Below are positions 24,287 through 35,399 of a DNA stretch of 64,000 bases, piece by piece. The DNA comes from Boswellia sacra (lineage: Eukaryota > Streptophyta > Magnoliopsida > Sapindales > Burseraceae). The notes below the pieces were generated by a model. The model saw only the letters and a list, made by a program, of their open reading frames with translations, made no database searches and had not been told where the DNA came from. Position 1 is the first letter of the stretch; every line of letters begins with the position of its first letter. Position numbers and translations under genes: made by a program. The DNA lies in NCBI GenBank assembly GCA_013180625.2, contig SNVD02012237.1, positions 186,001-250,000 of the forward strand, written 5' to 3'.

Positions 24287-25490
24287 TTAAAAAGCAAAGT
24301 GCTTTGCTGTATCACAACAACCGCAGCTGCTTATTTAAGGAAAGGTTATTAAAATTCAATGAATGCATGCATGCATATCGAGAAATATCCTCTTTAAATG
24401 TGAGGTCTTATATATTATCATTATAGGTCGCACTATAATACATATGATGCATTGTTATATCAATTTTATATAAAAAAATTATAAATAAGTATATAAAATT
24501 ATAAATAATTTATCAAATTTGTAAATGGTTACATAAAATTTTGTAAATGTACATATATAATTTAAATATATCATATTACAATTTTTATATACTCGTTTAT
24601 AAATTTTTGTAATGTATTCATGCATCGTAGACGAATATCATTCTTATAGGTTGAAAACAGGTAAAGCGGAGTAGACAAAGTCATAATTGTAGATTTATAG
24701 TGCTGATGCACAAAGCTATTGTGATGTGTGGGAGCAAAAGGTTTAGAGACTAGTCTATTCAACTCAATATTTCGACTATGGCCTGTGAACCCACGTGATA
24801 ATGATTTAGAGATTGGGTGAAAATCACTATTCAGCCGTACTACTATAATATTATTTACAGAAAGATTATCAATTTTTTCACTGACTAATCTAGAAGTATT
24901 CTTTTTTAATTAAATTAATTAGTTACTAAAAGTTTCAGAATTTTTTATGAAATTTTAGTATATTTAATGATTGTTTACTTTATGGGTATTGTTGTAATAA
25001 AATCTTTTATAAAAAATAACCAAAAAAAAAAAAATTGGGTGCAAGTATTCCCACCCTCTCAAAATTAAACTTATAAATTTGAGTTCACTTATAGTATTAG
25101 TCAAACCCTATTTTCAATAATAACAAAATTTAGAGAGGATATTTTGAAATTTAATAAAACTCTAATTTTTTTTTCTATTATCAAGCCACTTGTTGAATTC
25201 ATGACTTCTACAATTTATTTGAAATGGGACTTCTGTCCTTGAGGTTGAATTTGTTTACATAATCAACGAAAATACTGAACCTCCTAAAAATCAAAACAAC
25301 TACACTCAGTATCACTGCCCAACCTAATAACCTATGGAAGGCTTTTGCTTGAGACAAGGCACCAAAACAAAGAACTTTAACACATCATTGGAAGAGATTA
25401 ATATACCTTCCACCACAAAGAATTTTTACAAAAAGCTATTCACGATCAAGGGACATCAAAGGCAGAAAATGAAGCCTTTTGAATTTTTCA
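24287..25490. other. AT-rich intergenic DNA left of the copia element
   Basis: No recognisable gene. A 68-codon open frame (25,334-25,540) runs into the LTR and has no family resemblance. Confidence 0.4.
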
Positions 25491-26050
25491 TGTTGAGCAT
25501 AGTGGCTCATATGCAATGGGAGGAATCCCACATTGATTAGAGAACAAAAATTGAGTCTCATATGGGCTTATAAAAGGAGGCCATATGGGAGAAGTTAAGT
25601 ATCCCAAGTGAAATATCCTTCACCCCCCTATATTTGTAAGGCTCACATCTAAGACCTCATAGTTTAAGGACTTTTTAGTAAGGACCTTAAAGTTTGTAAT
25701 ATTTGCTTTTTTTCTCTTTGATTTTGGGTATTTGTAGTATTGCCCAATTGTTTGGGTAATTACAGTTTGACCTAACTATTTGGGTAATTTCAGTTTGACC
25801 CAATAGTTGTGGTATTTGTATTGTGGCCCAAAAGTTTGTAATTCTCTTTGAAGATAGTGGAATGTTTCTTCAGCGGCGCCCGAGGTCGTAGGTACTACTA
25901 CCGAACCTCGTTAAATCCTGGTGTATTTTTCTATTTCTACATTGTGGTTGATTGGTTGCCTCTTTAGTTACTATTTATTCAATTATCTAGCATAGTTGTG
26001 GTTGTGCATTTGGTTGTTCTGTTGGTTATCGCTTCCGCTTGTGCATAACA
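25491..26050 (+). repeat. 5' LTR of Ty1/copia element A
   Basis: Begins TGTTGAGCATAGTGG and ends CATAACA. It matches 30,246-30,804 along its length with numerous substitutions. A TATAAAA box lies at 25,569-25,575. It is followed directly by a primer-binding site. Confidence 0.85.
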
Positions 26051-26051
26051 A

Positions 26052-26066
26052 TTGGTATCAGAGTCG
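26052..26066 (+). other. Primer-binding site (tRNA-iMet type)
   Basis: TTGGTATCAGAGTC lies immediately after the 5' LTR and is complementary to the 3' end of plant initiator methionine tRNA. Confidence 0.85.
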
Positions 26067-26215
26067 AAGGTTTTGGGTAGTTAGTGGCTATTTCTTTGAA
26101 GCACTTGCTACTATTCTGGGCTGTTGATTTTGGATTGCTAGTTATTGAATATAATAGTTTGTTGGAGCTCGGTTATTAGTGATTTGTGTAACAAGCTTAT
26201 TTGTGAGAGGTAGTA

Positions 26216-27036
26216 ATGGCTTCACCGTCTACTGTATCAGAGAAGACAGTGACTGTGACAAATGCAAAAATAGATGTTGAAAAATTTGATGGTCGAAATA
26301 ATTCGGCTTATGGCAGAGTGAGGTGTTGGATGGGTTGTATCAGCAAGATTTGGATATTGTTCTGGAAGAAACAAAATCAGAAGATATCAGTGTAAGAGAT
26401 TGGGACAGGCTGAATATAAAATCTTGTGGGTTGATTCGCTCTTGCTTGTGTAGAGAACAAAAGTATCCGTTCACTAAGGAGACATCTGCAAACAAATTGT
26501 GAAAGGCACTGGAAAATAAATATATGAAGAAAAGCAATGAGAATCGGCTGTACATATTGAAGAGATTGTTCCGTCTCCAGTTGAAACTAGGTACGAGCAT
26601 CAGTTCTCATATTGATGAGTTTAATAAGTTAATTGCTGATTTGTTAAACTTAGATGAAACCTTTAAAGATGAAATTAAGGCTATGCTATTGATTGGCTCA
26701 CTTCCGGATGAATTAGATCATTTGTGCATTACTCTTATCTATGGGAAAGATAAACTGTCTTTTGAAGAAGTTTGTTCTGCTTTGTTGAATTATGAAATTC
26801 GTAAGAAAGATCAAAGGGAACATAGGGATGAGTCAGTAGATGCATTGACAGTGAGAGGGCGTAGTCAAAGTAGGAAACCAGAAAAAAGGGGAAAATCTTG
26901 GTCGAGGGGTAGATTAGGAAAAGATGAGTGTGCCTTTTGTCGTGAGAAAGGGCATTGGAAGAAAGATTGTCCTAAGTTGAAAAAGAAAGATAAGGGCAAG
27001 GCTGTTTCTGATGCATGTGTTGTTTAGCGTGAGGAT
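26216..27036 (+). pseudogene. Copia A gag (capsid and zinc knuckle), broken
   Basis: Starts MASPSTVSEKTVTV at 26,216. The frame changes near 26,310, just after the VEKFDGRNN motif. A TGA interrupts it near 26,500 where the family has Trp. The open part 26,524-27,027 carries the capsid C-terminal half and a CCHC knuckle (CAFCREKGHWKKDC), then an in-frame TAG at 27,025. In the intact family this would form the nucleocapsid; here it is a relic. Confidence 0.85.
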
Positions 27037-28392
27037 GATAGTGATTCAGATATTTGTCTAGTTGGTCATCCATCCACTTCTGTTTCTGATGAATGGATTA
27101 TGGATTCGGGTTGTACTTATCATATGTGTCCACATCGGGATTGGTTCTTTCAGTTTGAAGAGCTTGATTATGGAGTTGTATATATGGGCAATAATGATAT
27201 TTGCCATACTGCTGGGATAGGTTCGATCCGTTTGAGGAATCATGATGGACTGACTAGAGTTCTGACAGATGTTCGGTATGTACCGAAGTTGAAAAAGAAT
27301 CTCATCTCTTTGGGAGCCTTAGAATCTAAAGGCTGTGGTATATCTATTCGAGATGGTATTCTGAGGGTCACTTTAGGTGCTCTTGTGATATTGAAAGGCA
27401 CTAGGAGGAACAACTTGTATTACTATAATGGTAATACGGTTATTGGATCAGCTGCTATGGTTTCTGATAATGATACAGATTCAGAGATTACGAGACTGTG
27501 GCATATGCGTTTGGGACATGCAGGTGAAAAAGCCTTATTCAGTTTGGTGAAACGAGGCTTATTGAAAGGTGCAAAGACCTGCAAGCTGGATTTCTGTGAG
27601 CATTGTGTTCTGGGAAAGCAGAAGAGAGTGAATTTTGGCACCGCTATTCATAATACCAAGGGTATTCTTGATTATGTTCACTCAGATGTATGGGGATCTA
27701 CTAAAACCGCATACTTTGTTACTTTTGTTGATGACTTTTCCAGAAGAACTTGGGTGTACTGTTTGAAATCAAAAGATGATGTACTCCGTGTTTTCCTTAA
27801 GTGAAAAAAGATGATTGAGACACAAACTGGCAAGAAGATCAAGCATCTCAGAACAGATAATGGTGGTGAGTATTGCAGTGATCATTTTTTGAAATTATGT
27901 CAAGATGAAGGTATTGTACGTCATTTTACTGTTAGAGGTACACCACAGCAGAATGGGGTGGCAGAACGCATGAACCAGACATTGCTGGAGAAAGTTCGGT
28001 GTATGTTGTCCAATGCTGGGTTGGGCAAAGAGTTTTGGGCTGAGGCTGTGACTTATGCGTGTCATCTCATTAATCGTCTACCATCAGCTGCTATTGGTGA
28101 TAGAACTCCATTGGAGGTATGGTCTGGACAACCTGTTTCTGATTATGATTCTTTACATGTTTTTGGTTCCACTGCATATTATCATGTGAAAGAATCTAAG
28201 CTGGATCCTAGAGCCAAGAAAGCGATTTTCTTGGGATTTGGTTCAGAAGTGAAAGGATTTCGTCTTTGGTGTCCTAGTTTGAGGAAGATTATATCCAGCC
28301 GAGATGTGACATTTGACGAGTCTTCAATGTTGAAGAAATTAGAAAACCAGACAAAGGTGAATGGTACTCCACAGCAGGTGAAGCATACTTAG
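27037..28392 (+). pseudogene. Copia A protease and integrase, broken
   Basis: The protease is marked by IMDSGCTYHMCPH (27,100 on). A GAG-pre-integrase segment has LWHMRLGHAGEKAL and a CEHCVLGKQ zinc-binding part. The integrase core follows with its first Asp in DYVHSDVWG, a second Asp in LRTDNGGEY, and Glu in TPQQNGVAERMNQ. TGA at 27,802-27,804 and TAG at 28,390-28,392 interrupt the frame. The catalytic DDE set is still readable, so decay is moderate. Confidence 0.88.
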
Positions 28393-28398
28393 TAACAG

Positions 28399-30144
28399 GT
28401 GGAGTTTGAAATGACGATATTGAATCGAGTTAAATCTATTGAGACAGATGATGGTACTCCTATGACAGAGGGAGATTTGGGAGATGATGATGAGGGTTCT
28501 ACTCAGGAACCTCAACAGCAGCAAGAATCTATTACAATTAATAGGCCAAGACGTGAGATTCGCAGACCTGCTCGATTTGCTGATATGGTGGCCTATACAC
28601 TTCCAATTGTAGTTGCTGATGTTCCTTCCACTTATAGAGAGGTAGTTAGATGTTCTGAAGTTGATCAGTGGAAGATAGCTATGAGCGAAGAGATGCAGTC
28701 TCTTCAGAAGAATGAAACTTGGGAGCTAGCTCAACTACCGAAGGGTAAAAAGGTAATTGTGTGCAAATGGGTATATGCAAAAAAAGTTGGATTTCCTGAT
28801 AAGAATGACGTCTGCTACAAGGCAAGGTTGGTGGCTAAAGGCTACGCTCAGAGGGAAGGAATTGACTACAATGAGGTATTTTCTCCAGTTGTGAAACATT
28901 CTTTCATTAGAATTTTGTTGGCCTTGGCAGCTCAGATGAATATGGAACTAGTTCAACTTGATGTAAAAACTTCATTTTTACATGGTGACTTGGAAGAGGA
29001 AATCTATATGACTCAACCAGAGGGATTCAAAGTTGCTGGTAAGGAAAATTTGGTTTGCAAACTGAAAAGATCGCTTTATGATGGGTCAGAGGTACACAAG
29101 AAGCAAATTTGATAATTGTGTGTATTTTCGGAGGCTACGTGATGGTTCTTTCATTTATCTACTCTTATATATTGATGATATGTTGATAGCTTCGACGAAA
29201 TGTCTAAGAAATTGCAAAGTTGAAGACTCAGTTGATTAGAGAGTTTGAGATGAAAGATTTGGGTGAAGCCAAGAAGATTTTAGGTATAGAGATTAGCAGA
29301 GATAGAGGGAGAAGTAAGATTTGTTTGACTCAGAAGCAGTATCTGAAGAAGGTATTACAGCGGTTTGGCATTACAGAGCAGTCACAACCTGTAAGTGCCC
29401 TACTTGCTCCTCATATGAAACTCAGTGCATCTTTATCTCCTAGTACAGATGAGGAACAAGAGTATATGTCTCGAGTCCCATATGCTAATGCAGTTGGTAG
29501 CCTGATGTATGCTATGGTCTGTACAAGACCTGAAATTTCACATGCAGTTGGAGTTGTGAGCAGGTACATGCATGATCCTGGTAAAGAAATTGGCAAGCAG
29601 TGAAATGGATTCTACGGTATTTGTTGAAAACCGTAGATGTTGGCTTAGTCTTTGAGAGGGATGATACGTGTGATCAGTATGCTATTGGTTATGTTGATTC
29701 AGATTATGCTGGTGATTTGGATAAATGTCGGTCGACAACTGGTTATGTGTTTACTCTTGCAAGAGCACCAGTGACTTGGAAGTCTACTTTATAGTCTACT
29801 GTGGCTTTGTCTACTACAGAGGTAGAGTATATGGCAATGACAGAGGCTGTGAAGGAAGCTATTGGGCTACAGGATTGCTGGATGAATTGGAAATTGGGTA
29901 GAAGAAAATTACTCTTTATTCTGACAGTCAGAGTGCCATCCACTTAGCGAAGAATCCAGTGTTCCATATTCGTACGAAACATATTGATGTTCGGTATCAT
30001 TTTATGCGGGAGATCATTGATGAAGGGAGAATCTTACTTCAAAAGATTGAGACTGCCGACAATCCCGTAGATGTATTGACTAAGGTTGTGACAGCGATCA
30101 AGTTCAGTCATTGTTTGGACTTGATCAATATTGTACGAGTTTGA
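28399..30144 (+). pseudogene. Copia A reverse transcriptase and RNase H, broken
   Basis: The frame 28,399-29,112 holds the RT start (WKIAMSEEMQSL, WVYAKK, ARLVAKGYAQREGIDY). A frame break after KLKRSLYD near 29,085 separates it from the catalytic YIDDMLIA block at about 29,163. RT thumb and connection (29,220-29,603) and RNase H (VGLVFERDD, YVDSDYAGD, TKHIDVRYHFMRE) continue in changing frames to about 30,144. A TAG near 29,792 also interrupts. No functional enzyme can be made. Confidence 0.88.
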
Positions 30145-30245
30145 CCACGCCATTTGACGCATTTTGAGGCGTTGCAGTTGTGATAGAGAATGTGGGAAAA
30201 AGAAGAAATTTGTGGTGGGTCGGCATATTCACCAAGGTAGAGATT

Positions 30246-30804
30246 TGTTAAGTTTGTGGCTCATATGCTGGTGGGAGGAATCCCACATTGGTTAAGTAGT
30301 AAAGCTTGGGTCTCATATGGGCTTATAAAAGAAGCCATATGGGAGAAGTTTAAGTGTCCCATTGGAAATTCTCCTCTACACCCTATATTTGTAAGGTCTC
30401 ACATATCAGACCTCACAGTTTAAGGGCCTTATTGAGGTCCTTAAAGTTTGTAATATTTGTCTTTTCCCTATTTGATTTTGGGTATTTGTAGCATTGTCCA
30501 ATTGATTGGGTAAGTATAGTTTGGCCCAACTATTTGGGTAATTACAGTTTGGTCCAATAGTTGTGGTATTTGTCTTGTGGTCCAAAAGTTTGTAATTCTC
30601 TTTGAAGATAGTGGAAGGTTTCTTCAGCGGCGCCCGAGGACGTAGGTATTTATACCGAACCTCGTTAAATCTTGGTGTTCTTTCTATTTCTGCATTGTGG
30701 TTGATTGGTTGCCTCTTTAGTTACTATTATATTCAATCATCTGGCATAGTTTGTGTTGTGCATTTGGGTTGTTCTGTTGGTTATCGCTTCTGCTGTGCAC
30801 AACA
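30246..30804 (+). repeat. 3' LTR of Ty1/copia element A
   Basis: Begins TGTTAAGTTTGTGG and ends CACAACA. TATAAAA lies at 30,324-30,330. It matches the left LTR with visible divergence, so the insertion is not recent. Confidence 0.85.
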
Positions 30805-31399
30805 GAAACTACAATTTATATTGTACTTGGGACCTCTCAGAATGTAGATACTCCCTATGCTGGAACTAAAATTCCAAAGGTGCAGCAAATTGAATTCGAT
30901 GACCAATTTTGGAGTTTATGCATGTTTTCTCCCTAAAATTACCTCATGCCAGCTCCTGTGCCGAACTCAACTTGTTTAAATCAATTTCGACATAGTAATA
31001 GTGATGCGCAGCAAACCCAATAAGAGAGAGTCAACTTTGGACACTTAAACATGCATAATGGTACTATTTTCTATTTACAAGCATATATAGAAATGAGCAT
31101 CTCTTCAATCTATGTCATCAACCTTTAGAATGAGCATCTCTTTAATCTCCTAGAACTCCTTTTGTAGCTCCTAGACCTCTACTTCCAACCCATGGATTTG
31201 CTTCACATGCATCTCAAACCTCTCCCGTATTATCTTTAGTAGCTCAGCATTACTAGTAGTCAACAGAGCTTAGATTGCATCCAAGAGAATGACAGGAGTC
31301 GAAGGAGGATCACTTGCCTACAGCAAAATAGTAACGTTAGTATAACCACCATTCACTGTAATTCAGGATACACATATGATTACTATAAAGTACCTCGAC
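30805..31399. other. Flank of copia A: dispersed repeat fragment
   Basis: About 30,808-30,893 resembles 58,778-58,862 on the right flank of the SIRE-like element; both contain GGAACTAAAATTCCAAAGGT. The remainder shows nothing recognisable. Confidence 0.5.
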
Positions 31400-32713
31400 C
31401 TCTGTATACAGCTTGGGTGGTGCAGAATGAGGGCCCTCGGTGTGTTCGCCCTCAATATGGGGTGGCATTTATCCCACCGTTCCAATGCATTTCAGATCCT
31501 TGACCTCTACAGAAAACATTGGAATGGGTAAACTATTTTCAGAAGCCAATTGGACGAGTGGGCCGCCAACAACCGAGAGCCACTTTTTGTTCCACTTGTA
31601 TCGTTTGTCATTATGGTCATGTTCATTCGGATGAAGAACGATATGTGGAAGCTCCCCCTGTGCAACATAATCAACAAATTACACAATCGTACAACTAATT
31701 CAAAAATTTTCAAAAAAAATTGTAAAAACCAATCAAAGAATCATTAATATACCTGTTTGTAGGTACCGAATATATCTCTCAACACCTCGGTTAGATATGG
31801 TGTTCTATTAGTCTCCTACCGTAGAACGTGTGGTCTCAATGTATCAAAATCTCTAACTTTCTTTACGTATGATTCTACCACAAACAGTATCGCTTTATAC
31901 AACCAAACTTGAATAATTAGAACATAAGTAAATGAAACCAATTCTATATATTGTGTAAATTAACTTAAAACTAAACAAATATCACAAAATTACCTGCACT
32001 ATGTACGAGCAACCATATAGCTAGGTTATATACTTCCTTCTTATGCACATCCTTTTGCGCTTTTCGTTGCATGTATTTCTTAGCACAGTCCCTCACACAT
32101 GTCCTCAAGCCATTGAAAGTGGCCTTCCAAGTAATAGATCTCCACATATATTTTCTAAAAGCTTCAAGATTGTCGGCCAAGTCGAGATACTCATTGTGTA
32201 GTGTCCTGATTGGAGCCGCCCTAAAAGTAAGCACTCCAACGCCTAGTATGTAGTCAATTTCACCACATCGAAGTTGTCAAACGTATCCAAATCAAAATTT
32301 TCAAGATGGTCTTTAATTCATACAACCTCACATTTTCACCATTCAAATATTTGTCTCGTAAATGATTCGGTGTCTCTACTTTCTTCAACTCCTTTGTATA
32401 GTGCCACATACATAATTAGTCATTAGTTGAGGTTATTACCGTACATAAGATACCACAACTCTTCATCCTCTACGTCATGTGTTTTAACCTCATGTAAAAG
32501 CAAGTTATTTACAAGCTTACTGGGAAACATCAAGTCACCTATACCCAACAGGTATCCAAAACCTGTATGCTTCTTAAAAAGCTTCTGTTGACTCAAGGTG
32601 TTCCTCAAAAAATGAATGCACTCCAAACTAGTCATATTCATCACTGTCACATCGTAATGCTCAGATTTTGGTGTTATTAACCCAAAAGAAATTGACGAAT
32701 GCAAGGGCTTCAT
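31400..32713 (-). pseudogene. DUF1985-type transposon gene, broken
   Basis: The - strand exon-like frame 32,713-32,423 has KHTGFGYLLGIGDLMFPSKL and then ELWYLMYGN. A second frame at 32,234-31,971 has LEAFRKYMWRSITWKATF and KKEVYNLAIWLL. Both resemble the DUF1985 domain of plant transposons that also carry Ulp1-like proteases. A following block (about 31,660-31,460) starts after an acceptor-like CAG with GELPHIVLHPNEHDHND. Frame breaks lie between blocks, and no Ulp1 protease domain is seen. Family assignment rests on motif resemblance read by eye and is moderate. Confidence 0.5.
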
Positions 32714-32789
32714 TTATAAACCTGAGAAATAAAGACAAAATTATTTTAAACCCAAAAAATATAAAAAAACATGTGCATGATGCAAATCT

Positions 32790-33290
32790 AGAAAAAAATT
32801 CAACAGTTAGACACGGCATCATCGAACTGTCGAATACAAACTTTTTGGCTCTTCAACAAAAATTTGACAACTACAACTAATTTAAACGATTACAAGGACT
32901 TTTTCAACGATAATTTGACGACAAAGTTCCATGGTTTGACACAAACCTACTAATTCGAAAATGCGACATCCAATTTCTTGTGTTGGACAAATACATAAAA
33001 TGATTGTCGAATTTCATTCCTATATAATTCGGTGACACAACAATCTATTCAACGATGGTTTGACATTGCGACATTGTTCGACACTACGACTCGTTATCCA
33101 AAGTCTTTGACAACTGTGAATACCTTTTTTCTCCCAATACTTCGACTATTTAACGATATAAACAACCTACACAGCATGATTCGACAAACCATTCGACAAC
33201 AACTTAATAATTTCAACACTTCGACAATACTGTTCATCATCTTCAACCTCAAGGTGTTTAAACACATATCATGCAAGCACAACATAAATA
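32790..33290. repeat. Cluster of TTCGACA / TTTGACA motifs upstream of the DUF1985 gene
   Basis: The motif TTCGACA or its complement TGTCGAA occurs repeatedly (about 32,828, 33,005, 33,075, 33,178, 33,190 and 33,220), with many TTTGACA variants between. It lies on the 5' side of the - strand DUF1985 gene. It probably represents the subterminal repeats of that transposon, where transposase would bind. Confidence 0.5.
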
Positions 33291-33439
33291 CACATAGCAC
33301 AGCACAACGTAAATTGGTAATTGGGACATAGGTGGAGGCTAGTCCAATGAAAAATTATTAAACTAGCCTATAAATAAAAATTTAGTTTTGTGGAGGGTTA
33401 TTTTTGAAAATTTTCCATTATTCTTCCAATGGATTTAAT

Positions 33440-33960
33440 GTCACAACCCAAATCCTGAGGAATCCTAAGTGCAACTAACAACATTCATTCATAGCATTTA
33501 GTTGAGAACTATGGCAAATAAAGCATTAATATTATTATTATTAGTTAACGTGAATTCCCAACTACAACATAGTATTATATACAACTGTAGCTCAAAATAT
33601 CAAAAATATGATAAACAAAATAACAATGATGATGTAGTGAATAATGGTGGCCAAGGAAACTCAATCTTCACTATGCGAAAATCCTCCAAACATACAGAAT
33701 ATCATTAATCACGTAAGGTACACAACAAACTAGTAAGTATTAACTCAATAAGTAACTAGGTTAATGCAATATTAATTGCCAATGAAGAAAAATAAAACAT
33801 GAAATACAATTCATGACCATTGCTTGTAACACAAGTAACTAAGTGCTTATCACATAAGCCTTACAAACAAATCACAATCAATAGAGGTTTTGCTCTTACG
33901 AAAGGGACCTTGGGCGCCTATGCAAAGTCTCTATTTTAGTACACTACCGTCTTTAATATG
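33440..33960. repeat. LTR-like repeat fragment
   Basis: Begins TGTCACAACCC and shares with about 35,440-35,760 blocks such as CACACAACAA, ACTCA(A/G)TAAGTAA and AAAATCCTCC. Read on the - strand it would be the end of a gypsy-type LTR (GGGTTGTGACA). Incomplete. Confidence 0.45.
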
Positions 33961-34305
33961 CTACATCAACTAAATTACATAAACTACCATAAACCAATTG
34001 CACACTACCGTCGTAGTTGCACTAGCACCGCTACTGCCACCCAACTGCATGCACACCACGATGGTAGTTTAGTCATTGCTGTCACTACCATCCATAGATT
34101 AGCAGAGATGTTGGTGGAGGAAGGTAAAGGAGAGAGTAGAGGAGTCGAAGGAAGGTTTATTAGACTAGCTCCAATGATTAGTTGCTGGTCAGTGACACCA
34201 ATACCTTCCATCATGCATGCAGCTTCATCTGGCAAAGGGGGAGAGAGAGAGACAAAAGATCAAAGAGGCATTGAAGTCCTTGTGGTGGACTATGCGATAA
34301 AGGAG

Positions 34306-34338
<33 letters not shown>

Positions 34339-35399
34339 GATGAGAGGCTTATATCATGGCTTTAGGATCTGAGTAATCTGAAACTCAAGAAATGAGAGGG
34401 TTTCATATTATCCTAATTAGGAGTAATCTAAAACCCGTGGGAAAACCAAATGCCAAGGAATCTTAAACTCAATAAGCCTACCAAACTGGGGGTTGGCTTT
34501 AGATCTTCATTCCAATGGGTACAAAACCCCATACCAAATAGCCCCTAAATTTTTCATAATTCTATGCTTCATTCATGATGAGTGACAATTTGCATATAAA
34601 AATTTATGTTTTGTCGTTTCATTATAGCTATAGGTTTTAATCATGTAAAGAGAATTGCTTTATACTCCACTGATACATGGCTTTATTATATTTTATATCA
34701 TCCTTTTAGCCCTTTTGTTTGGGTTAAGAGATGCAATTTCACTACAAAAAATAGGTCAGTTGCATAGAACCATTGTAATGTTTGTGTGCACAATGGACAT
34801 TTTTGCTTGTTGTTCCTTTATCTTTCAAGTAAAACCTCAAACACATAATTACAAGACATTGACCAATGGTATGTCTGAGGTACACATTTGCATACACTCT
34901 GAAACTTAAGCCTTCGATACATTTCATAAATCTAGAGTACTTTAATCTATCAAGTAAGTAACAAAGATTTTTTAAAAATTGCACCACATATAATATTTTT
35001 TATTCAAAAAAATGCTCACAGTTTGATAATACTTTTAGGTGGAATCACACTTTATCAACCCAAATTCGTAGCTAAGAACGTTCTTATTCCTTTGCATCAA
35101 TTCCCTCCTCTTCGATCACTACCACGACCACTACGATCCCTAGCTAATTCCTTTGCTCCTATTGAATCACCTCTTCTCATCTTTGTCTTTCTCGTCTCTC
35201 CCTCAGACTTTATCTCGTTTATACCTCTAACACTGTCTCTTCTCCATCACTGTCACTGCCTCTATCTCCATCGACGTCTTAGCCACTCTCTCTCATCTCC
35301 ATCTTCATCTCACATCTACAAGTATCTCTCATTCTCTCTCTCTCTCTCTCTCTCTGTTTGTCACAACCTATACTGGACATACAAAATATAGCATTTATA
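33961..35399. other. Low-complexity and repeat-derived DNA
   Basis: Contains a GA microsatellite (about 34,305-34,338), a TC microsatellite (about 35,332-35,355) and a segment at 34,850-34,915 repeated near 43,105-43,170. The open frames at 33,958-34,365 and 35,023-35,391 are products of these simple repeats and are not taken as genes. Confidence 0.5.

Larger units (their letters stand above)
25491..30804 (+). mobile_element. Ty1/copia LTR retrotransposon A (decayed, both LTRs present)
   Basis: Two LTRs of about 560 bp (25491-26050 and 30246-30804) flank a gag-pol region in copia order: gag, zinc knuckle, protease, integrase, reverse transcriptase, RNase H. The primer-binding site after the left LTR (TTGGTATCAGAG, 26,052 on) fits initiator tRNA-Met. 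A polypurine-like AAGGTAGAGATT precedes the right LTR. Domain style suggests the Tork/Tnt1 side of copia, by inference. Several stops and frameshifts make it non-functional. No clear 5-bp target duplication is seen (TTTCA on the left, GAAAC on the right). Confidence 0.9.

Noticed and set aside
33958..34365. 135-codon open frame
   Set aside because: Its C-terminal third is a translated GA microsatellite and the rest has no recognisable domain.
34740..34760. CACTACAAAAAATAGG as a left end of the CACTA element ending at 41,359
   Set aside because: No GCGG/CCGC subterminal repeats follow it, the flanking triplets TTT and AGA do not match, and other repeats lie between.
35023..35391. 122-codon open frame
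   Set aside because: Leucine/serine-rich product of a TC-rich, microsatellite-bearing stretch.
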